Program-made: the position numbers and the translations under genes
NCBI GenBank assembly: GCA_016721865.1
Contig: JADKHF010000054.1
Span: forward strand, 25,956-89,955
Length of the DNA: 64,000 nt
Direction: 5' to 3'
Origin: Nitrosomonas sp.
GTDB lineage: Bacteria > Pseudomonadota > Gammaproteobacteria > Burkholderiales > Nitrosomonadaceae
Notes under the pieces: model-generated
The model's input: only the letters and a program-made list of their open reading frames with translations
Databases searched by the model: none
Told to the model about the DNA's origin: nothing
Shown here: piece after piece, positions 57,560 through 64,000 of the stretch
Layout: every line of letters starts with the position of its first letter
How positions within the stretch are numbered: the first letter of the stretch is position 1

Positions 57560-58415
57560 GGTCTGTTGACATTTCACATAGGTAGCCACAGACAACCACA
57601 AGCCAAGGCAACCATACTTTCGTAATTTCTCTTCAGTTTGTCATATCTTGTTGCCACTGCGCGATACTGCTTTAATCGCGCAAAAGTGTTTTCCACCAAA
57701 TGCCGATATTTATACAAGCCCCAATCCATATCTGCATTACCTTTCAATGAATTGCGCTTTCTTGGTATTGCAGGCCTGGCTCCCTTCTTTGTTATCTGCT
57801 CCCGTATGCAATCACTGTCATAGCCTTTGTCCGCCACAATCGCTTCCGCGTCAGGTAGCCTGGCAATCAAATCCGGGTGCTGCAGAACAATCATTGACTT
57901 CTCCACCGGTGATCTCAAACTCAACTGGCAAGCCATAATTATCAACCGCCAAATGAATCTTCGTGGTATTCCCTGCACGGCTTTTCCCGATGGCCTGCGG
58001 CTTCTTGCCAACCGCTCCCGCACTATGCTGATGCGCTTTAACATAGCTGCCATCAATAAATTCCCATTCACAATCCGGATCAATGATCAACGCCTTGAAA
58101 ATCCTACCCCACTTGCTACTCAATGACCACGCGTTAAATCTTTTGTAAATGGAATTCCAACTTCCAAATGCCTTCGGCAAATCTCGCCACGGACAACCTA
58201 CCCGCATTCGATACAGCATTCCCTCTACCGTCATACGCAAATTGCGCTTGTTATAAATCGTTTCTTGAAGCAGAATCTTCTCCAGCTTCGACCAAAACTC
58301 ATCACTGAGCATCAAGCGGGGCATCGCAAACTCGTTTTATTGGTGGTATAGGAACCTCAATACTACGAGTTTTTCTATATTTATTAAATAATTACCGCAA
58401 AATGTCAACAGACCC
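57560..58415 (-). mobile_element. IS5-family (IS427-like) element, ends intact
   Basis: 16-bp perfect terminal inverted repeats: GGGTCTGTTGACATTT (57560-57575) and AAATGTCAACAGACCC (58400-58415), flanked by TA on both sides (57558-57559 and 58416-58417) as target duplication. A minus-strand transposase from ATG 58324 (MPRLMLSDEFWSKLEKILLQ) to 57574 spans two frames. GCPWRDLPKAFGSWNSIYKR and FIDGSYVKAHQHSAGA are in the first. RLPDAEAIVADKGYDSDCIR and YRHLVENTFARLKQYRAVAT are in the second. The frames join near 57895 where a CCC run may hold one extra base. Corrected length is 249 residues, so this is possibly a functional copy if the join is an error or a programmed frameshift. Confidence 0.88.
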
Positions 58416-58417
58416 TA

Positions 58418-59314
58418 GCGAAATTATCAAACCATCAGCGTAAACAATTTATTCAAAGTTTCACCAACTGCTTTCAACTCCCTCCTACCATATTGTAAAA
58501 TCAGTATACCAAAAAGTTTGGATTGTTGTTCGTCACTATCCATGTGATGATATATTATTTCAAATAAGGTGATTGGCACGGTTGTATTCGTTTACGAGAA
58601 CGGCTCGATGGATAACTGACCCAGTAAATCGGTGTTTCCTGACTTGTGAGTACAGATCCTGTCATTAAATAGATTTATTTTTTGATGATTTTGCATGCCA
58701 TGAATGGATGAAAAAGATAGTTGCGAGAGCCCTGAAAGATGAAGCACTGCATAAAAATCGGCGACAAATGATTCGTCTTCACAAGCGAAGCGGCAAACCT
58801 GCGAAAATAACGCAAGTAACGGAGGTGAGCGAGATGGCTGTGAAGAAAGTATTCGACTTTATGAAACTGGTAGTACAGCTGAACTAAAACCTGACAGACG
58901 TCGACGCCGCGTAGACGAAAAGCAAAGCCCTGGCGAAAATCAGGAGATGCGATTGCAACGGCTTACTTTTGATAAGCGTCTTGAATAACTTAAGATGGAT
59001 TTTGCGTTGTGGAATTGCGGCGCGGTAAGCAGTTAATCGAGCATGAATGTGGCTATCTATGGCGATGCGCACGGTAGTGGCAGCACACTTAAATGTTGAG
59101 GGGTTGCCCTACAGAAGCCGGGGAGATTCACTGAGGTGTTGAGACAGCACTGGACAACACCGCGATGTGCGTATACTTGGCTTTGTATCCAAGGGGAGAG
59201 CGCCAGTAGCTTATGCGATTGATTCACGGCAACGAGACTGTCAATGACTGCCACATGAAAAATAAGCGTCTGGCTTTTTCGGAAGTAATTTAACTATAAA
59301 TATATGGAATTAGA
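58418..59314. other. Accessory stretch with an IS630 relic only
   Basis: About 900 bp between the IS5 element and the cysteine-rich protein. The first ~270 bp show no gene, and the rest is the decayed IS630-type transposase annotated separately. Confidence 0.5.
58690..59280 (+). pseudogene. IS630-type transposase relic
   Basis: Across three plus-strand frames the pieces TAELKPDRRRRVDEKQSPGE, RLTFDKRLE-LKMDFALWN, CGAVSQLIEHECGYLW and GEIH-GVETALDNTAMCVY-(L)ALYPRGER line up with the N-terminal to middle part of IS630 transposases (DKxxDQLKMDYALWxRxAVxxLI, then GAEIHWGDExGLRxD). Multiple stops and indels, no C-terminal DDE residues. Ancient remnant unrelated to the IS630 copies further right. 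Confidence 0.5.
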
Positions 59315-59338
59315 ATGTTTATGTCGCTAGTGGCATTA

Positions 59339-59695
59339 ATGCGGAAAGTAAGTGTAGTTTTTATTTGCAGTTTATCGCTGGTTGTATACGCATCGTCAGT
59401 ACATGCTAGTTGTAAGGGATGTCTGTGTTCGGGAGATCCCTGTAACCTTTGTCCATTACCTGCTATGCAAGATAATCCCTCAAAACCGGATGAGCACGAA
59501 CTTTGTGCTAGGATAAAAGAGAAAGTGCCGCCAACATCCGCACAGCCAGGTTCTAATGAGTATTTCCCCATTTTGGATAAAGCTATTATGGTTTGTGTCA
59601 AAGAAGGTGGAGATGTGATTAGAAATAAGCAGCGTAACGCAGAGTTTGCATCAAGTTTTTATTGTAAACCTCCGGCTCTCATAAAAAAGAATTAA
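59339..59695 (+). CDS. Small cysteine-rich secreted protein
   Basis: 118 residues from ATG 59339 (MRKVSVVFICSLSLVVYASS); an in-frame ATG at 59315 is possible. A signal peptide ends after SVHA-SC. The mature chain has eight cysteines, five of them in SCKGCLCSGDPCNLCPLP, then single ones in ELCARI, MVCVKE and SFYCKP. The CxxCxC/CxxC spacing could bind a metal or form a tight disulfide knot. No family recognised. It sits between IS relics and the pyrophosphatase gene. Confidence 0.55.
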   Translation: MRKVSVVFICSLSLVVYASSVHASCKGCLCSGDPCNLCPLPAMQDNPSKPDEHELCARIKEKVPPTSAQPGSNEYFPILDKAIMVCVKEGGDVIRNKQRNAEFASSFYCKPPALIKKN

Positions 59696-59955
59696 AGATC
59701 TAAAGCTTCACGTTTTTCCCAGAATAATTGAAGTGGATTTCAACATACCACTTCGCGCACTTCCAACTTGCTCCGATGCTTATAAACGCTATTTGGATTA
59801 TCTCTTAGCCAGCGCAGGTTTTACACTTACATGGTCTCTCCCCAAAGCTGGTTTGACAGCTCTTTCAGCCTTCAGTACACTCAAGTCCGGTTTATATAAC
59901 CGTTTTTGCAATTTCCTTCGACCCCTTCAAACCAAAAGCGAGAAACACAAGTTCT

Positions 59956-60486
59956 ATGGATATTAGAGCCATCCCTGTGGGCGCCAATGTGCCCAACAAT
60001 GTTAACGTCATCATCGAAGTGCCAACCGGTGGTGAGCCCGTCAAATATGAATTCGATAAACAATCCGGTGCATTGTTCGTGGATCGCATCCTGCATACCC
60101 CGATGCGATATCCGGCCAATTATGGTTTTATCCCGCACACCTTATGCGACGACGGCGATCCGCTGGATGCGCTGGTCATTGCCCGTTCACCATTCCTTGC
60201 AGGCTGCGTGGTGCGTGCACGCCCGATCGCGCTGCTTCACCTTGAAGATGAACATGGCGGTGATGAAAAGCTGATCTGCGTGCCCGATACCAAGACTTTT
60301 CCTTATTATGCCCATGTGAGTGAGCGGGAGGATCTGCCCGATATCGTGTTTCAGCAGATTGAGCATTTCTTTACACATTATAAGGATCTCGAACCGGAAA
60401 AATGGGTGCGTGTCGGCCACTGGGGCAATGCTGCCGAAGCGCGTGACATGGTAATACGGGCAATTGATAAGGCGGAAACTGTATAA
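59956..60486 (+). CDS. ppa: Inorganic pyrophosphatase (family I)
   Basis: 176 residues, ATG 59956 (MDIRAIPVGANVPNNVNVII). The Mg-binding active site is DDGDPLDALVI, with YPANYGFIPHTL and VGHWGNAAEARDMV in the expected positions. Hydrolyses pyrophosphate and drives biosynthetic reactions. Its GC content is higher than that of many neighbours, but the gene looks native. Followed 134 bp later by an IS630 transposase. Confidence 0.96.
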   Translation: MDIRAIPVGANVPNNVNVIIEVPTGGEPVKYEFDKQSGALFVDRILHTPMRYPANYGFIPHTLCDDGDPLDALVIARSPFLAGCVVRARPIALLHLEDEHGGDEKLICVPDTKTFPYYAHVSEREDLPDIVFQQIEHFFTHYKDLEPEKWVRVGHWGNAAEARDMVIRAIDKAETV

Positions 60487-60620
60487 ATTGAGTGGCGCGG
60501 TACCCGGTGTAAGGGGAATGACCGGCTAGTGCAGTGTCTCTCAAATGCATATACTTTTAGACTGTGGCCTGTGACTGCGTCATGGCGTTACGGGCACGCT
60601 GAATTTTTCGCAAAATTTCT

Positions 60621-61634
60621 TCACCTCCTGGCATTCCAGACATAACGTTTTGGATTTTGATTGCGGTCAGCCAAATAGGTGAGAATTTTATCGGCCAATT
60701 CCTTGATCGAGGCAAAGCTGCCACTGACGATCTGGTCAGTCAGATCGCGGAAAAAACGCTCAACCAGGTTAAGCCATGAGGACGAAGTTGGCGTGAAGTG
60801 CATGTGGAATCTGGGGTGCTTGGCCAGCCATGCTTTTACCTCGGGATGCTTGTGGGTTGCGTAATTATCGGCAATCAGATGGATATCCAAATCTTTCGGT
60901 GTTTCCCGCTCGATTTTCTTGAGGAATGCCAGCCACTCCTGATGCCGGTGTTGTTCGGCGATAGTCGTGATCAGTTTACCCTCCAGATAGTTTAGCGCAG
61001 CAAACAAGGTCAGAGTGCCGTGGCGAATATAATCGTGCGTTGTGGTCTTTGATATGCCCGATGCCCAGCGGCAATCCCGGTTGGGTACGCTCCAGCGCCT
61101 GGCATTGTGATTTCTCGTCGCAGCACAGCACCAGTGCTTTTTCCGGTGGATTGAGATACAGGCCGATGACATCCCAGAATTTTTCCTCGAAATGAGCATC
61201 GTTCGACAGCTAAGGTTCCGGGTCAGGTGTGGCTTGATGTCGTTTGCAGCCCACAAGCGTTGTACGCTGGCCGTTGAAATGCCCGCCGCTCGCGCCATAG
61301 TGCGGCAACTCCAGCGTCCCAGGTTGGCGGGCGGGCGCGTTACTGTCTCCAGCACTTTCTTGACCGCCGTGTCGGGCAACGAAGGCTTGCGGCCACGCCC
61401 AGGTGCGTCCGTGAGACCGGCCAGCCGTTCCTTGACAAAGCGCTGATACCAGTGACTCACCGTCACACGTGTCACCCCGGCTTTCGCACCGATTGCTTCC
61501 TGTGTATGCCCCTCAGCCGCCAGCAAAATGATTTGTGCGCGTTGCCGATCCCGTACTGACACGGTGCTGGCGCGTAATCGCCTGTTCAGTTCCCGTTTTT
61601 CTTCTTCCGTAAGTGCAATCCTAGTCTTTGCCAT
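60621..61634 (-). pseudogene. IS630-type transposase with a hidden out-of-frame centre
   Basis: An apparently open 337-residue frame (MAKTRIALTEEEKRELNRRL). The N-terminal helix-turn-helix part and C-terminal DNYATHKHPEVKAWLAKHPR and TSSSWLNLVERFFRDLTDQI (second Asp and Glu of DDE) are normal. But residues ~140-205 (HLTRNLSCRTMLISRKN through NRDCRWASGISK) are a shifted-frame translation. In the alternative frame the same DNA reads FEEKFWDVIGLYLNPPEKAL then VLCCDEKSQCQALERTQPGL, the true family sequence with the first catalytic Asp. Two compensating indels (near 61210 and in the AAA at about 61052) therefore hide an inactive enzyme or two base-call errors. Confidence 0.8.
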
Positions 61635-61673
61635 AATTCGCTCCCCAAAACAGTTCGTACTGCTAGTAGTCAG

Positions 61674-62779
61674 TCACGTTGAAAAACGAGGATACAAACG
61701 TGCCAGTTTGCGACGAGCATCCTGAGAGGTGAAGCGCCAATTGACGGGAGCAGCTTTGGCATTGCGGGCATTGACATTTGCCTCTACTTCACGGCGTAGA
61801 TGATCTTTATCTGGAATGCGTTGTGTCAGACACATGTTGGACAGCACAGCCAGCTCGATTTCGGCAATGTTCAACCAACTGCCGTGCTTGGGGGTGTAAT
61901 GGAATTCCAGTCTTCGCGCTAAATCGTGCGCTTGTTCAGCTGGAAAGGCCTCATAGAGGATCCGATTTTGTGGGTGTTAAGGTTGTCCAAAACCACTCGA
62001 ATAACACTGGCCTGCGGATAAATATCGGCATAATGGCTTCATGCACTGGGCAAACTCAATCTTGGTGCGCCGGTCGGTGATATCAACCTGGCGAAAGCCG
62101 CGCTAGGCTCACAAACATCATCAAGTCACAGACCCCTTTGCGCTCGTACTCGGTATCATAACGGGCCGGTGTACCCGGCTTGTGTGGAAGTGGCTCACGC
62201 ACTTCGGCGATGAGTTGCTTGGGACTTTCATCGAAACAGACAACCGGACGCATCGGATCATAGGGTTCTTCATACAGGTCGAGAACATCTTCCATCGCCG
62301 CCACAAAGTCGGAACTGACCTCTGGGATGCACCATTCCTGCTTTTGCCAGGGTTTAAGCGTGTTTTTTTAAAAGCTGGCGAATGGTTTCGTAACTGCAGG
62401 AATCGGCCAACTTAATTCCACTACTTTTGTTCGCCAGCAGGCGCAGTGTCCAGTGGTTATGCCCATCGGGTGCATCACTGCAGGCCACCGCAATGAGATG
62501 AGCTTGTGGTGAGTTTTGCGCCTTGCCGGGACGCGGATGATCTTTCACAGGCCGATTCCGGCCCTTCTTCACGCAGCGCTGTCGCGTCTTCGCCACCATC
62601 GATGGCGAAACATTCAGCGCATCTATAATGTCTTTGTCTCGCGAGCCCTCAGCGGCCTTGGAGCAGAATGCGAGCGCGTGTTTGGCTGCGTGCGGCGCTC
62701 TTGCCTTTTTGTATTACGGCTTGCAAGATTTGTCTTTCATCATCATTCAGATTAACTTTGTATTTAATGGCAGGCATGG
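61674..62779 (-). pseudogene. IS630-type transposase, heavily frameshifted (second type)
   Basis: Starts at ATG 62779 (MPAIKYKVNLNDDERQILQA) and breaks by stop after RILLQGR. Later pieces are MRPVVCFDESPKQLIAEVRE, PLPHKPGTPARYDTEYERKG and the C-terminal RRLEFHYTPKHGSWLNIAEI, ELAVLSNMCLTQRIPDKDHL, VNWRFTSQDARRKLARLYPR. This is the IS630 subgroup with CFDExPxQL and YTPKHxSWLNxAE, different from the flanking copies. Dead as given. Confidence 0.75.
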
Positions 62780-62870
62780 TAGGTTTCTCTCACAACAAAA
62801 ACCTCTTAATAACACACTTTAAGATTATCTGACATCATTTTGTTTTTTAATGACTGACTACTAGTGTCTA

Positions 62871-63996
62871 ATTGCATAAGTTAACGATTGTATTTCTGAG
62901 TTGAGCACCTCTTACCTCGCGCTTCCTCCAAATAAACGGCGCAGCAGTTTTATTGTAGTGTTCACGAACGCTTTGATGGCTTGCGTCAGTTGCTCCGTAC
63001 TTTGGAAGCTTGCCCCATTCAGTGTTTTGCGTGTAAAGATGCCAAACCAAATTTCTACTTGGTTAAGCCAGCTTGCTGAAGTAGGTGTGAAGTGGAAGTG
63101 GACGTTAGGATGACGGGCTAGCCAGTCATCATTTCTCTTGTGGGTTGCGTAGTTGTCCAAGATCACGTGAATTTCTTGGTTGACAGGCACCTCAGCCACT
63201 ACGTCATCAAGAAAGGCCTGGAAGTCTGGACGCTTCTTGACTGCCGTGACCTTGGATTGGATTACGCCAGTGGCCACGTTCAGCGCGGCAAATAAGTTGA
63301 CGGTACCGTGACGCCTGTACGTGCTTTTGATTCCGCGCACGATTTTTCCGCTGCTGGTATGAACGTAGCCAATTTTTCTCTCTAAGGCTTGAATCGATGG
63401 CTTTTCATCAATACTCAGAACCAGTGCGTTGGTGGGTGGCCCCAGGTACAAGCCTATCACATCTGCTGCTTTGGCCGCGAATTCCGGATCAGTACTCACG
63501 CACCAAGAACGCATGCGCCGTAGTTGAATGCCCTCCTTGCGAAGAATGCGCCAGATAGCGTCATCTGACACGCCCAGTGCCTGAGCTAGCGTTCTTCCGT
63601 CCTAACTGGAAGCCCTTCGGGTGGAGTAAGTTCAAGCTGTTTGCGTATTCTATCGCGCAAGTCGCTGGCATCGTAGATGGGTGGCTTGCCACTGCGCGCT
63701 CGGTCATGTAACGCCGCGATGCCGCCCTCCATAAATCTCTTGCGCCACATCGCTACCGTATTCGCCTGCAACTTCATGCGTGCCGCAATCTGGTCGTTAC
63801 GTTCGCCCGCCAGACAGCCCAACACAATCTTTGCACGCTCAACCAAACGAGCTTGCTCAGTGCGACCAGATCCCCAGTCGCTCCAATTCTTTTCGATCCT
63901 GATCGCTGCATGTTACCTTTCTGCTACCCGTGTCATGAGAGCCTCTGCTTACGTTAAACAAACAGGAGATTACTTAAATATAACTATTTATGCAAT
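62871..63996 (-). mobile_element. IS630-type element with inverted ends and TA target (third type)
   Basis: Short inverted ends ATTGCATAA (62871-62879) and TTATGCAAT (63988-63996) are flanked by TA on both sides, the IS630/mariner target. The transposase runs from ATG 63936 (MTRVAE) to stop at 62912 in three or four frames: ERLGSGRTEQARLVERAKIV near the start, GLPV then DGRTLAQALGVSDDAIWRIL, and ALVLSIDEKPSIQALER (first Asp), HVILDNYATHKRNDD (second), SWLNQVEIWFGIFTRK (Glu). Breaks lie near 63601, 63876 and 63916, at least two at homopolymers. About 341 codons if repaired, i.e. normal length. Confidence 0.75.
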
Positions 63997-64000
63997 TAAA

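Noticed and set aside
59733..59966. 77-codon frame just upstream of ppa
   Set aside because: Overlaps the ppa start out of frame and has no similarity or ribosome site; more likely ppa leader DNA.
1..64000. CRISPR arrays, tRNA and rRNA genes
   Set aside because: No regularly spaced repeats, no recognisable tRNA cloverleaf and no rRNA sequence were found by eye; a covariance-model scan would be needed to exclude tRNAs fully.

Overview
The window is a piece of a betaproteobacterial ammonia oxidiser, almost certainly a Nitrosomonas. The diagnostic locus is a complete amoC-amoA-amoB cluster (6446-9519) followed by amoE (orf4) and amoD (orf5). The housekeeping gene order around it (hfq-hflX-hflK-hflC-DUF2065-hisZ-purA, ilvI-ilvH-ilvC-psd-pssA-leuA, nitrilase-tldD) is also betaproteobacterial. 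Species-level placement is not attempted from sequence alone.

Layout. 1-5 kb: end of a polyprenyl-type glycosyltransferase, a large membrane protein, an IS1595-type scrap, and valS on the minus strand. 5.2-5.9 kb: an internally deleted IS3-family element. 5.9-11 kb: the ammonia monooxygenase cluster with its terminator. 11-16.5 kb: a nest of insertion sequences, in which a decayed IS1634-type element is bracketed by two inverted IS110/IS1111-type copies next to a truncated IS5-type transposase. 16.5-20.6 kb: a two-component system, a universal stress protein and a SulP-type anion transporter. 21-30 kb: a mixed set (PEP-CTERM-like secreted protein, 2'-5' RNA ligase-like protein, CPBP protease, proline iminopeptidase, patatin, TerC, a second stress protein, and a GAF-PilB/GspE ATPase). 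30-32.3 kb: an IS3 remnant and a type IV pilin with a sigma-54-like promoter. 32.4-57.4 kb: a mostly ordinary chromosomal backbone (glnE, nitrilase, tldD, branched-chain amino acid and phospholipid genes, thioredoxin, lytic transglycosylase, proS, rppH, cytochrome c peroxidase, hfq-hflXKC, hisZ, purA, GNAT). 57.5-64 kb: an accessory end with one well-delimited IS5-type element, four IS630-type transposases or remnants, a cysteine-rich secreted protein, and inorganic pyrophosphatase.

A recurrent feature is single-base frameshifts, mostly in short homopolymers, in genes that should be intact: valS (two), amoC, the SulP transporter (two), pilB-like, cytochrome c peroxidase, GNAT, the 2'-5' RNA ligase, the large membrane protein, and several transposases. 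In every non-IS case the whole-gene length becomes a multiple of three after the proposed one-base corrections. This points to residual sequencing/assembly indels more than to mass gene decay. I therefore annotate these loci as whole genes with the lesion marked.

I did not find a clearly new multi-gene system. The items most worth following up are: the site-specific-looking IS110 bracket around the IS1634 element; a 20-codon ORF whose stop overlaps the amoE start; the deletion-derivative IS3 upstream of amoC; a GAF-containing pilus/secretion ATPase coupled to a small unknown gene; an anchorless PEP-CTERM-like protein; and a small eight-cysteine secreted protein.
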